This document shows, piece by piece, positions 33,323 through 42,421 of a DNA stretch of 64,000 nucleotides (its first letter is position 1; every line of letters starts with the position of its first letter). Source of the stretch: Paenibacillus dokdonensis (GTDB taxonomy: Bacteria > Bacillota > Bacilli > Paenibacillales > Paenibacillaceae); assembly GCF_004916975.1 (NCBI RefSeq), contig NZ_STGQ01000001.1, positions 332,983 through 396,982 on the forward strand, given 5' to 3'. Below the pieces are notes generated by a model. That model was not told the DNA's origin. It was given only the letters and a program-made list of their open reading frames with translations, and ran no database searches. The translations under genes and the position numbers were made by a program.

Positions 33323-34642
33323 ATGGAACAATTCAGATTACCCAAAATCAAGATGCCAGAAATCCAGCTCCCAGAAGCTGTAGAGAATGTCCTGAAGGAA
33401 GCTGAGGAGAAGCTGGCGCATCGGCCGAAGCTGCTGCAGCTGTTCAAGAACTGTTTTCCGAATACGCTGGAAACGACAACGAAGCTCCTGGATGACGGGA
33501 CGACATTTGTCATTACGGGTGATATCCCTGCCTCATGGCTCCGGGATTCGGTTGAGCAGGTGATGCATTATGTATCGCTGGCGAAGGATGATGAGGATTT
33601 GCAGCGCATCCTTTCCGGCTTGATCAAGCGGCATATACAATACATTCATATAGATCCTTATGCCAACGCCTTTAATGAATCGGCGAATGACTGGCACTGG
33701 AATAAGGCGGATATTACTGATATGTCCCCTTGGGTATGGGAGCGTAAGTTTGAGATCGATTCGTTGTGCTTCCCTATGCGTCTTGCTTATGCCTATTGGA
33801 AAGAGACCGGCCTGACGGATATTTTCGATGCGGGATTCAAATCGGCGATGCGTCTGATCTACGACGTGTTCAAGACAGAGCAGCGGCATTTTGAGCAGTC
33901 GCCGTACCGCTTCGAAAGAGATAACGGCATCCGGACGGATACGCTGGGCAACGATGGCCTTGGCATGCCGGTCAATTATACAGGAATGGTCTGGTCGGGC
34001 TTTCGCTCCAGCGATGATACATGTGATTTTCACTACAATATTCCGGGAAATATGTTTGCGGTTGTCGTACTTCGCTACATGCAGGAATTTGCCGAATGGG
34101 TTTTCCGGGATACGGATTTCCTGAAGGAGCTCAAAAAGCTCGAAGCGGATATTGATCACGGAATCCAATTGTACGGCATCTATCGCCATCCGGAGTTTGG
34201 TCCCATCTATGCTTACGAGACAGACGGGTATGGCAACTACTGTTTGATGGATGACGCGGGCACACCAGGGTTGATATCGATACCGTATCTTGGGTATGTG
34301 TCGGCGGATGATGAGGTGTACCAAAACACGAGACGGTTTGCGCTATCGAAGGAGAACCCGTTCTATTTTGAAGGAACAAAAGCCAAGGGAATTGGCAGTC
34401 CGCATACCCCGGACGGTTTCATCTGGCATATGGCGTTGTCCATGCAGGGCATTACGGCATCAACGAAGGAAGAGAAGCTTGCCATGATTGCAATGCTCGA
34501 ATCAACAGATGCAGATACGGGATACATGCATGAAGGCTTCCATGCAGATGATCCATCCAATTTCACGAGATCCTGGTTTGCATGGTCCAACAGCCTATTC
34601 TCCAAGCTTGTCTATGAGGCGATGAAAGATGGGATTCTATAA
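33323..34642 (+). CDS. Exo-alpha-1,6-mannosidase, family GH125
   Basis: 439 residues with the GH125 (DUF1237) pattern through its length: TTFVITGDIPASWLRDSVEQVMHYV, YANAFNESANDWHWNKADITDMSPWVWERKFEIDSLCFPMRLAY, VWSGFRSSDDTCDFHYNIPGNMFAVV, and IGSPHTPDGFIWHMALSMQGIT. The family consists of metal-independent inverting exo-alpha-1,6-mannosidases, described from Clostridium and Streptococcus N-glycan loci. No signal peptide, so it acts on imported oligosaccharide. AAAGGAG precedes the ATG. A short hairpin (CCTTCATC / GGATGAAGG, 34650-34669) lies after the stop. Confidence 0.93.
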   Translation: MEQFRLPKIKMPEIQLPEAVENVLKEAEEKLAHRPKLLQLFKNCFPNTLETTTKLLDDGTTFVITGDIPASWLRDSVEQVMHYVSLAKDDEDLQRILSGLIKRHIQYIHIDPYANAFNESANDWHWNKADITDMSPWVWERKFEIDSLCFPMRLAYAYWKETGLTDIFDAGFKSAMRLIYDVFKTEQRHFEQSPYRFERDNGIRTDTLGNDGLGMPVNYTGMVWSGFRSSDDTCDFHYNIPGNMFAVVVLRYMQEFAEWVFRDTDFLKELKKLEADIDHGIQLYGIYRHPEFGPIYAYETDGYGNYCLMDDAGTPGLISIPYLGYVSADDEVYQNTRRFALSKENPFYFEGTKAKGIGSPHTPDGFIWHMALSMQGITASTKEEKLAMIAMLESTDADTGYMHEGFHADDPSNFTRSWFAWSNSLFSKLVYEAMKDGIL

Positions 34643-34706
34643 GGCCGCCCTTCATCGTATGGATGAAGGTTCTGGCATAATTTAAAGGATGTCCGGAGGG
34701 AACAAC

Positions 34707-35732
34707 ATGAACCGAAGTGGAGTACCTGAGCCTAAGATCGAGTATGATCCCAAGCATTATATATGTCGGCGCGCAGGAGAGCCCCCCGTCTTGGACGGGC
34801 GGATCGACAAGCCGTTCTGGCAGGCGGCAGACTGGTCGGATGATTTCGTTGATATTGAAGGGGATCTGCGTCCGAAGCCTGCAAAGCAGACCCGGATTAA
34901 AATGCTGTGGGATGATGAATATTTTTATTTTGGAGCGGAGCTCATGGAGGACCAGATCTGGGCGACGCTTACGGAGCGGGATTCAGTCATTTTTTATGAT
35001 AATGACTTCGAAATCTTTATCGATCCGGATGGGGATACGCATCAGTATTACGAGTTCGAGATCAACGCGCTGAATACGGTATGGGATTTGCTGCTCGTAA
35101 AGCCCTATCGTGATGGTGGACCACCGGTGAACGGCTGGGACATTAACGGGCTGAAGACGGCTGTACATATTGATGGTGAGCTTAATCATCCCGGAGCTGC
35201 GAACCGGAAGTGGAGTGTTGAAGTGGCCATCCCGTGGAGCAGCCTGAAGGAGTGCGCAGCCGAGAGCCGTCCACCAGTGGCAGGTGAGTTTTGGCGGGTG
35301 AACTTCTCCCGTGTCGAGTGGCAAACCGAGGTGCAGGATGGTGAATACCGCAAGGTTCTGAATCCGGAGACCGGCAAGCCGTTTCCGGAAGACAACTGGG
35401 TGTGGTCACCGATGGGCATTATCAATATGCATTATCCGGAGTTGTGGGGCTATGTTGTGTTTGCAGACGGAGAAGGTCCGGATTCCTTTGAACTGCCGCA
35501 GGATGAACGCATCAAATGGGAACTGCGCCGACTCTACTACCGCGAGCGGAATTATTTTGAGGCTGAGGGGAAGTTCACCAACGATGCGAAGCTGTTGATG
35601 GGCGAGGAATCATGGAGTATCGTACCCGCAATCGAAACAACGAGAAGTCTGTTTCAGATTTCGGCCTCTTCATCGGACGGAACTGCTTTGTATTGCATCC
35701 GCGAAGACGGAAAGCTATGGAAGGAGTGCTGA
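34707..35732 (+). CDS. Carbohydrate-binding family 9-like protein
   Basis: 341 residues from the ATG at 34707 (GGAGGG 6 bases ahead, better than 34689). The main domain is CBM9-like: PPVLDGRIDKPFWQAADWSDDFVDIEG, KMLWDDEYFYFGAELMEDQIWATLTERD, FYDNDFEIFIDPDGDTHQYYEFEINALNTVWDLLL and RKWSVEVAIPWSSL. Such proteins bind glycan ends. Here it has no signal peptide and no catalytic domain, which is unusual, and it is followed three bases after its stop by the transglutaminase-fold gene, so the two are probably partners. The C-terminal ~90 residues are of unknown character. Confidence 0.85.
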   Translation: MNRSGVPEPKIEYDPKHYICRRAGEPPVLDGRIDKPFWQAADWSDDFVDIEGDLRPKPAKQTRIKMLWDDEYFYFGAELMEDQIWATLTERDSVIFYDNDFEIFIDPDGDTHQYYEFEINALNTVWDLLLVKPYRDGGPPVNGWDINGLKTAVHIDGELNHPGAANRKWSVEVAIPWSSLKECAAESRPPVAGEFWRVNFSRVEWQTEVQDGEYRKVLNPETGKPFPEDNWVWSPMGIINMHYPELWGYVVFADGEGPDSFELPQDERIKWELRRLYYRERNYFEAEGKFTNDAKLLMGEESWSIVPAIETTRSLFQISASSSDGTALYCIREDGKLWKEC

Positions 35733-35735
35733 GTA

Positions 35736-38351
35736 ATGACCATGCAGACCTCTGCATTCTCACTGGATCAACAGACAATGGAGCGGATCGAGCATAAGCT
35801 CCGCGACAAGCAGCGGATGGCACAAGCCAGAGCACAGGAGCTGTTTGGGGTTTTTCACGAGGAACTGACGGATGAAGAGACCTGGGCGCTCAAGTATTTG
35901 TTTGCCTATATGCCGGTGAATGATATGGCCGATTACGACGGGGCTCTATTCTTAAGCCATGTACGCCGGACGCTGGAAATCCGCAAGCAGATGCCCTGGG
36001 GAGAACGGGTGCCTGATCACTTGTTCCTGCATTTTGTTCTGCCTTACCGTGTCAATACGGAAAACATCGAGGATTCCCGCGGGATTCTGTACGACCAATT
36101 GGCAGACCGCACGAAGTCATTATCCATGGCGGACGCCATCCTGGAAACGAACTACTGGTGTCATGAGAAGGCGACCTACATTGGCAGCGATTTGCGGACG
36201 ATCTCACCGCTGACGATGATCCGGAACGCGCGCGGACGCTGCGGAGAGGAGTCAACGCTTGCCGTGGCTGCGCTGCGCAGTATCGGTATTCCTGCCCGTC
36301 AGGTCTACACGCCGCGCTGGGCGCATTGCGATGATAACCATGCCTGGGTGGAGGCATGGGCTGATGGAACATGGTATTATATCGGCGCTTGCGAGCCTGA
36401 GGCCCGCTTGAATCAAGGCTGGTTCAGTCCGCCTGCACGGCGGGCGATGCTCATTAATACGCGGATCTATGCGGATTATCCGGGACCAGAGGACATTACG
36501 CTTGCCGATGAATGGTTCACCGAAATCAATTTGCTGGAAAACTATGCACCTACGCGGACGATTACCGTTCTTGTGAAGGATGAGCAGGGAAACCCTGTCA
36601 GCGGGGCTGAAGTATTTTTTGAACTGTATAATATGGCTGAGTTTTATCCGATTGCAGCATTGCCGACGAACGAACAGGGAGAAGCATCGTTCAAGACGGG
36701 CTTCGGTGACCTGTTGATTCGGGCAGTATATGCCGGCAAATGGGGTGAACAGAAGATCACTGTAGCTGACAGTGACCGCTATGAGATGACTCTGGATCGT
36801 ACGGAGCAGCCGGCTGGAACGCTGGATTTGGATATGGTTCCTCCGCCGGAACGCGAAGGAGAAGCAGCAGAACCGCTAACCGAAGAGAAGATTCAAAGAC
36901 ATAACACCCGGCTTGAAGAAGGAACGAAGATCCGGACGGGTTATGAGGACACATTCCTGAATGAAGCGCAGGCTGCGGAGCTTGCCGGGGAGACCGGACT
37001 TCCAGCAGAGCGGGTATGGGATGTGCTGAGCAAGGCCCGCGGGAACAGCCGCGAAATTGCCGCCTTCCTGCGTGAACGTGCTGGCGAGTATGGAGAGTGG
37101 CCGCTGCGGCTGCTGGAGAGTCTGAATGAGAAAGATCTGGTGGATACGTTCTGCGAAACACTTGATGATCACCTGATCGGTTCCCTATCGCAGCGTGGAA
37201 ACCTCACGGAAGATACATTCGTACAGTATGTACTTTGTCCGCGTGTATTATATGAGATGATCGTGCCGTACAGGCGTTTTTTCCAGGATGCATTCACAGA
37301 TGCGGAAACCGAAACATTCAGGGCAGATCCCTCCGTGCTAGCCCGGAAACTGGATGGCGAATTTGAATTATGGGAAGATCTCCCGAACATGAAGGGGAAA
37401 GGGAACCCGGTCGGCACATACAAACTGCTGAAAGGGGACCGTGTTTCCCTGGATATTTTTTTCGTCGCGATCTGCCGCAGTCTGGGTATTCCGGCGCGGC
37501 TGCATCCAAGCGAGTTGAAACCGCAATATATGACCGGCGGCAGCTGGGAGGATGCGGTATTTGCTTCAACCTTCACGCAGCATGAGGAGGCGAAAGATTG
37601 GGGTTCACTCCGCCTGGTGCGGGATACCGAAGCAGCACCGGAGACACCGGACGCTTCTTACTCCGAGAATTTTACATTTGCCCGATTGGAAAATGGAATA
37701 TATAAGACGCTCTTTTACCCACATGGTAAAACGGATGTATACGATGAGCCGTTCGAGGTGGAACCGGGCTCATACCGGTTAACATCAGGCGTGCGTCTCA
37801 AGGATGGCACGGTGCAAGCACGCTTTGCGTACTTTAAGGTGAGCGCTGGAGAACAGACAGACGTCATGCTCACATACCGCCAAGCGGTGCAAGATATTCC
37901 AGTCCTGGGAACCATGGATCGTGCCAACACGCTCATGACGCTGGACGGAACAAGCAGAACGCTTGGAGAGCTGATAGGCATGAGTGGTGCGATTGCAGCC
38001 TGGATCGAGCCGGAACGGGAGCCAACCAAGCATTTGTTCCGTGAACTCAGCGAGCTTGCCGAGCCTTTTGCGGAAATTGCCGCTCCGATTATTCTCATCG
38101 TCGGTGATTCCGAATGGACCACTTCATTTGATCCGTCCAATTATCCGAAGCTGCCGTCCCGGACGATGTTTGTCCGTGATTCCACATATGCTTCATTACC
38201 GGACTTTATATCACAGTCTCCGGCTCATGAAGCGGGCTTCCCTCATCTCTTCGTGCTGGATGCTCAAGATCAAATCCGTTATACGGCTTCAGGATATAAA
38301 ATTGGAACGGGCAAGGAAGCACTGCAGGTATTAACCGGTGTATGGCAGTAA
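35736..38351 (+). CDS. Transglutaminase-fold protein, two tandem domains, possible PNGase-like amidase
   Basis: 871 residues without signal peptide. Domain 1 (about 110-235) has the transglutaminase core with the triad in GRCGEES (Cys169), DDNHAWVEAW (His202) and GACEPEARLN (Glu220 in place of the usual Asp). Next is an Ig-like segment (TITVLVKDEQGNPVSGAEVFF, ~280-350), an acidic/UBA-like helical part (LNEAQAAELAGETGLP) and a second transglutaminase-like domain (GTYKLLKGDRVSLDIFFVAICRSLGIPARLHP), in which the catalytic Cys position is Arg. A thioredoxin-like fold closes the protein. The superfamily includes eukaryotic-type peptide N-glycanases. In this locus of fucosidases, GH125 and GH18, deglycosylation is a plausible role but not shown. 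Confidence 0.75.
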   Translation: MTMQTSAFSLDQQTMERIEHKLRDKQRMAQARAQELFGVFHEELTDEETWALKYLFAYMPVNDMADYDGALFLSHVRRTLEIRKQMPWGERVPDHLFLHFVLPYRVNTENIEDSRGILYDQLADRTKSLSMADAILETNYWCHEKATYIGSDLRTISPLTMIRNARGRCGEESTLAVAALRSIGIPARQVYTPRWAHCDDNHAWVEAWADGTWYYIGACEPEARLNQGWFSPPARRAMLINTRIYADYPGPEDITLADEWFTEINLLENYAPTRTITVLVKDEQGNPVSGAEVFFELYNMAEFYPIAALPTNEQGEASFKTGFGDLLIRAVYAGKWGEQKITVADSDRYEMTLDRTEQPAGTLDLDMVPPPEREGEAAEPLTEEKIQRHNTRLEEGTKIRTGYEDTFLNEAQAAELAGETGLPAERVWDVLSKARGNSREIAAFLRERAGEYGEWPLRLLESLNEKDLVDTFCETLDDHLIGSLSQRGNLTEDTFVQYVLCPRVLYEMIVPYRRFFQDAFTDAETETFRADPSVLARKLDGEFELWEDLPNMKGKGNPVGTYKLLKGDRVSLDIFFVAICRSLGIPARLHPSELKPQYMTGGSWEDAVFASTFTQHEEAKDWGSLRLVRDTEAAPETPDASYSENFTFARLENGIYKTLFYPHGKTDVYDEPFEVEPGSYRLTSGVRLKDGTVQARFAYFKVSAGEQTDVMLTYRQAVQDIPVLGTMDRANTLMTLDGTSRTLGELIGMSGAIAAWIEPEREPTKHLFRELSELAEPFAEIAAPIILIVGDSEWTTSFDPSNYPKLPSRTMFVRDSTYASLPDFISQSPAHEAGFPHLFVLDAQDQIRYTASGYKIGTGKEALQVLTGVWQ

Positions 38352-38375
38352 TCAACGGATTGGAGTGAAATGACA

Positions 38376-39413
38376 ATGACGAAGCACAACCATATTGTCG
38401 CGGGCTATGCCGTCGACGCCAAACTTCCAGAGATGACGCGGGAAGATCTGACGAAATTAACCCATCTTAATGTGGCCTTCGGCCATGTGCGCAGCGATGA
38501 AATTTCTACGGATCATCTGCAAAACTTGGGACATCTGCAGGAAATTAAACGTGAGCACCCAGAGCTGTGCATTTTGCTGTCCGTCGGCGGCTGGGGTGCA
38601 GGAGGCTTCTCCGAAGCGGCTTCGACCGAAGAGGGAAGAACAAGCATGGCGGATTCGGCGGTTCGCGTACTGACGAATCATCCATTTGACGGCATCGATC
38701 TGGATTGGGAATATCCCAGCTATGGTGAGGCAGAGATTGCCTCGAGTCCGGATGATAAGACGAACTTTACGCTGCTCCTCAAGACCATTCGGGAAGCACT
38801 AGATCGCAAAGGTGCGCAGGATGGACGGCATTACCTGCTCACAATCGCTGCTGGAGCGGACCAGTATTACGTGGACGGTACCGAAATGGATCAGGTACAA
38901 AAGTACTTGGATTTTGTACAGCTGATGACCTATGATATGCGCGGCGGATTTCAGGTTCTGACCGGCCACCATACGAATCTGTATACGCCGACTGGGGATT
39001 TGTTCCGCATTAGTACGGATGCTTCCGTAAATATATTCATTCGTGCAGGCGTGCCGAAGGAGAAGATCGTCATCGGTGCCGCATTTTACTCCCGCGTCTG
39101 GAATCAGGTGCCTGACCGCAATAACGGCCTTTACCAGATGGCTGGCAGCACTGGCGGGTATGGACCGAACTATTCAACGCTCTCCGCAGAGTATATCAAC
39201 AAGAATGGGTACACCCGCTACTGGGATGAGGAGGCGTGCGCTCCGTACCTTTATAACGGAACTAGTCTGATTTCCTATGACGATGAAGAATCGATCGGGC
39301 ATAAGTGTGAATATGTGAAAAACAACAGTCTGGCAGGGATCATGTTCTGGGAATACAGCTGTGACGAGACGCATCAATTGCTTGATGCGATGTACCGCGG
39401 ACTTAGAGTATAA
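38376..39413 (+). CDS. Glycoside hydrolase family 18 (chitinase/ENGase-type)
   Basis: 345 residues from the ATG at 38376 (an in-frame ATG at 38370 is closer to GGAG). The (beta/alpha)8 signature DGIDLDWEYP carries the catalytic acid Glu112; HLNVAFGHV, CILLSVGGWG and LMTYDM are the other GH18 strand motifs. No signal peptide and no chitin-binding module. Among GH18, endo-beta-N-acetylglucosaminidases cut the chitobiose core of N-glycans, which suits this locus; chitinase activity on imported chito-oligosaccharides cannot be excluded. Last gene of the run, with a terminator behind it. Confidence 0.85.
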   Translation: MTKHNHIVAGYAVDAKLPEMTREDLTKLTHLNVAFGHVRSDEISTDHLQNLGHLQEIKREHPELCILLSVGGWGAGGFSEAASTEEGRTSMADSAVRVLTNHPFDGIDLDWEYPSYGEAEIASSPDDKTNFTLLLKTIREALDRKGAQDGRHYLLTIAAGADQYYVDGTEMDQVQKYLDFVQLMTYDMRGGFQVLTGHHTNLYTPTGDLFRISTDASVNIFIRAGVPKEKIVIGAAFYSRVWNQVPDRNNGLYQMAGSTGGYGPNYSTLSAEYINKNGYTRYWDEEACAPYLYNGTSLISYDDEESIGHKCEYVKNNSLAGIMFWEYSCDETHQLLDAMYRGLRV

Positions 39414-39435
39414 TACTTAAGATATTGCACAATAG

Positions 39436-39497
39436 AAAAGGCTGAAGACTTACGCATGATGACGAACAACACATGCTGTGTCTTTGGCCTTTTTTTA
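39436..39497 (+). terminator. Terminator of the glycosidase operon
   Basis: AAAAGGCTGAAGAC pairs with GTCTTTGGCCTTTTTTT as an imperfect stem, with an inner GCATG / CATGC stem in the loop. The T-run is seven long. Confidence 0.75.
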
Positions 39498-39546
39498 ATG
39501 TGGGTAATCAAAATCCCCAATAAAATAAAAGAATATGGAGCCGTGT

Positions 39547-40482
39547 ATGAATAAACGAATCAGATTGGAAACAGCCGCCGAGCAGGATGCGAAGCAAATC
39601 ATGGAATTAATGATCGTGGTAGAAGGTGATGAGACGGCGAAATGGTATGAAAATGGTGAAAGACCCTATATCCCTGGCTATGATTCTGAAGATATGCAAA
39701 AGTATCATGCACGTGATGGAAGATACTATAAAATCCTGCTCGATGAAGCTCTTGCAGGCGTTATCCTGATCTCGACCACGGGAAGGGAGCATGCACGAAT
39801 AGACCGCTTTTATATTCATCCTGCGGTTCAAGGTCAGCGCATCGGCACCGTGGTTTTAGAGCTTATCGAATCCCTCTATCCGCAGGTCAGGCTTTGGACA
39901 TTGGATACCCCTCAAAAGAGTCCGAGAAATCATCATTTTTATGAGAAAAATGGATATACCGTGGCAGCTGAAGATGAGGACGAAAGGTATTATGAAAAGG
40001 CAGTCGCAGAACCCGATGAACCATTAAATTCGGGCGAGTTTACGAGAGAGAAGAATTACAGCGGACATAACTTCAGGGAGTGTAATTTGCAGGAAGCGGA
40101 TTTTTATAGTGCGAATTTGCACCAAGCAAGCTTCTCCAATGTGAATATGGGTAGCACGACTTTCCAAAATATCAATTTATCGCGCACGCGTATTACGAAT
40201 ACGAATATGAGTGACTCCATTATCGGCGACTCGAATCTCAGCGGCGTAGAAATTTGCCATGTTTCGCTCGCAGGTGCTTATCTTCATGATATTCATCTGA
40301 AAAAGGGTGATCAACAGCAGCCGCTCGTCATCGAGAGATGTGAAATGAAGAATAGTACGATTTCGAATTCGGATTTAAGTAATCTTACCATTACCGGGTG
40401 TCATACCGATGGCATGAGCATAGATGGCATACTCGTAAGTGACCTGTTAAAAGCTTACCATAGCAAGTCTTCTGAAGAGTAA
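39547..40482 (+). CDS. GNAT acetyltransferase fused to pentapeptide repeats
   Basis: 311 residues from the ATG at 39547 (GGAG 6 bases before; 39535 is also possible). Residues 1-150 are a GNAT domain: IRLETAAEQDAKQIMEL, IDRFYIHPAVQGQRIGTVVLELI with the acetyl-CoA motif QGQRIG, and HHFYEKNGYTVAAE. Residues ~165-300 form a pentapeptide-repeat helix (NFRECNLQEADFYSANLHQASFSN, NLSRTRITNTNMSDSIIGDSNLSG). The fused layout is seen in some Firmicutes; its meaning is not known. Confidence 0.85.
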   Translation: MNKRIRLETAAEQDAKQIMELMIVVEGDETAKWYENGERPYIPGYDSEDMQKYHARDGRYYKILLDEALAGVILISTTGREHARIDRFYIHPAVQGQRIGTVVLELIESLYPQVRLWTLDTPQKSPRNHHFYEKNGYTVAAEDEDERYYEKAVAEPDEPLNSGEFTREKNYSGHNFRECNLQEADFYSANLHQASFSNVNMGSTTFQNINLSRTRITNTNMSDSIIGDSNLSGVEICHVSLAGAYLHDIHLKKGDQQQPLVIERCEMKNSTISNSDLSNLTITGCHTDGMSIDGILVSDLLKAYHSKSSEE

Positions 40483-40720
40483 ACAGAAAAGAAGCACGCC
40501 GATCAAAATATATCATAAAGATGCGATAACTATAGCTTTTACGGATATTGAATTTCCAGAGTGTTTGGGAGAATTGTAGGTCTGTTCTCAACATGTATAT
40601 CCTATGGTAAACTTTGAATAATACGCATTTCCAATTTATGTATTGCAAGCCTTAGACTGTGAAGATGATATTGGTTATAGCGATTGGCCAACAACCGAAA
40701 CAACGAATCGAGGTGCAGGA

Positions 40721-41236
40721 ATGAAAGAGATCATTACTTTAAAACAGCTGTCCGATCCATCAGAGGCAGCAAAGTTGGATGAGGCATTTTCCAATCACTT
40801 TGGATGGTACAGGCAGGGAGATTATTACGATAGATGTCTGAAAGAGAACCAGGAAGGCACCCGGAAAACCCTGATGGCTTTTTATGGAGATGCTTTGGCG
40901 GGATGCTGCCATCTGCTGCACCGCTCGAAGTATCCTTATTTTCAGGAGCATAACATTCCGGAGATTAATGATCTGAACGTGTTTCCGGAATTTCGCCGCA
41001 ACCATATTGCGAGTAAAATATTTGATGAATTCGAAAGCATCGCTGCCCGCACCTATACGCATATTGGCCTGGGCGTTGGGCTTTATGAGGATTATGGCAA
41101 CGCACAACGAATGTATACAACGCGCGGATATATATTGGATGGACAAGGCATGACCTACAAGAATCAGAAGGTAGTCGCTGGCCAGCCCGTGATGGTAGAT
41201 GATGATCTGATCCTTTATTTGATCAAGAAGCTGTAG
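40721..41236 (+). CDS. GNAT family N-acetyltransferase
   Basis: 171 residues; ATG at 40721 with GAGGTGCAGGA upstream rather than 40643. The GNAT fold is supported by INDLNVFPEFRRNHIASKIFDEFESIA (acetyl-CoA motif FRRNHIA in variant form) and IGLGVGLYEDYGNAQRMYTTRGYILDG. The start of the domain carries LKQLSDPSEAAKLDEAFSNHFGWYRQGDYY, a form seen in stand-alone Bacillales acetyltransferases. The acceptor is unknown. Confidence 0.83.
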   Translation: MKEIITLKQLSDPSEAAKLDEAFSNHFGWYRQGDYYDRCLKENQEGTRKTLMAFYGDALAGCCHLLHRSKYPYFQEHNIPEINDLNVFPEFRRNHIASKIFDEFESIAARTYTHIGLGVGLYEDYGNAQRMYTTRGYILDGQGMTYKNQKVVAGQPVMVDDDLILYLIKKL

Positions 41237-41275
41237 AACGAATCTCAGAGTTTTGGAGTCAAAGGAGGAACCAGC

Positions 41276-41491
41276 ATGGTACAGAAACAGTCTAATCAGG
41301 AAAACGAGCTGCCGGGCGGATTATCTAAACCAGCACAGCGCGCGCTGACCGGAGCCGGTTTATTGAATCTGGAGGATATTGCTAACATTCGTGAGGATGA
41401 GCTGAAGAAGCTGCACGGAATCGGACCTCATGCGTTGGAAACTCTCCGGCAGGCACTGCAAGAGAAGGGGCTCTCTTTTGCCAAGAAATGA
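41276..41491 (+). CDS. Helix-hairpin-helix protein (RNA polymerase alpha C-terminal-like)
   Basis: 71 residues. The body LSKPAQRALTGAGLLNLEDIANIREDELKKLHGIGPHALETLRQALQEKGL is a helix-hairpin-helix domain very like the C-terminal domain of RNA polymerase alpha, with the LHGIGPHAL turn. It is probably a small DNA-binding protein; common as a stand-alone gene in Bacilli. AAAGGAGG precedes the ATG. Confidence 0.85.
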   Translation: MVQKQSNQENELPGGLSKPAQRALTGAGLLNLEDIANIREDELKKLHGIGPHALETLRQALQEKGLSFAKK

Positions 41492-41579
41492 GGATGAACG
41501 GTTGCTGGTTTCAAATAATCGGGTCATTCGAATCAGGAATATAAGCTAAGAACGAAATGCGGAAGAAAGAAGTGAGCAG

Positions 41580-42419
41580 ATGATGATCCAATTTTCGAAC
41601 GGAAAAGTGACTGTGTTCCAAAGCGTTTTATTTCAAACGACCTCCACTGTTATTCAGCTGGATGAGTTTATCCTGGTGGTGGATCCGAACTGGCTCCCCA
41701 GCGAAATTCAGGAGATTAAGGAACATGTTGATGCGGTCCAAGGGAACAAAGCATGTTATTTGCTGTTCACGCATGGGGATTACGATCATATCATTGGATA
41801 TAAGGCTTTTCCAGATGCCAAAACGATTGGGAGCGCGGGACTGCAGCATCATCCGAAAAGAGAGCATAAGCTTAAGCTAATCCGTGATTTTGATGCTACC
41901 TATTATGTCACGCGCGGTTATCCGGTGGAATTCCCTGAGCTTGATATTGTCATTGAAGAGGACGGTCAGCAGATTACGATCGGCTCTACCACACTTACCT
42001 TTTACCTGGCCCCGGGTCATACGGAAGACGGCTTGTTCACGGTGATCGAGTCTGCGGGAGTTTTCGTGGCTGGTGATTATTTATCCGATTTCGAGCTTCC
42101 ATTCATTTACCACAGCGCAAGTGCGTATGAACAGACCATCCGCAAAGCCACGCAAATTTTAATCGATTATCCGATTCAGCTGCTCATTCCAGGCCATGGA
42201 CAGTACACGACAAGCCCTGCTGAAATGGACCGGAGAGTGAACATGGCGCTGGATCATTTGGAACGATTGAAACAGGCGGTTCTCGCAGGCGACGAGCAGG
42301 CTTTGGAGCAGCTGAAGCTTGCGCACGGCTTTTTATCCGAAACGACGATGGAGTGCCATAAGGATAACGTGAGAATCATGCAGCAGGAGCTTCTGGGAGA
42401 AGGGGGAAAGGAGGACTAA
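41580..42419 (+). CDS. MBL-fold metallo-hydrolase
   Basis: 279 residues with the beta-lactamase fold metal motif in LLFTHGDYDHIIGY (HxDxDH-type, HGDYDH), a later AGDYL (third-ligand Asp) and LLIPGHGQ (His). Two adjacent ATGs (41580, 41583) are possible starts, GTGAGCAG just before. The protein hydrolyses an unknown ester or amide; the family includes lactonases and glyoxalase II. The next gene starts two bases after its stop. Confidence 0.85.
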   Translation: MMIQFSNGKVTVFQSVLFQTTSTVIQLDEFILVVDPNWLPSEIQEIKEHVDAVQGNKACYLLFTHGDYDHIIGYKAFPDAKTIGSAGLQHHPKREHKLKLIRDFDATYYVTRGYPVEFPELDIVIEEDGQQITIGSTTLTFYLAPGHTEDGLFTVIESAGVFVAGDYLSDFELPFIYHSASAYEQTIRKATQILIDYPIQLLIPGHGQYTTSPAEMDRRVNMALDHLERLKQAVLAGDEQALEQLKLAHGFLSETTMECHKDNVRIMQQELLGEGGKED

Positions 42420-42421
42420 TC

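Noticed and set aside
36757..37161. Long antisense ORFs inside the transglutaminase-fold gene and other GC-rich genes
   Set aside because: They have biased composition, no ribosome sites, and lie within well-supported genes; they are codon-bias shadows.
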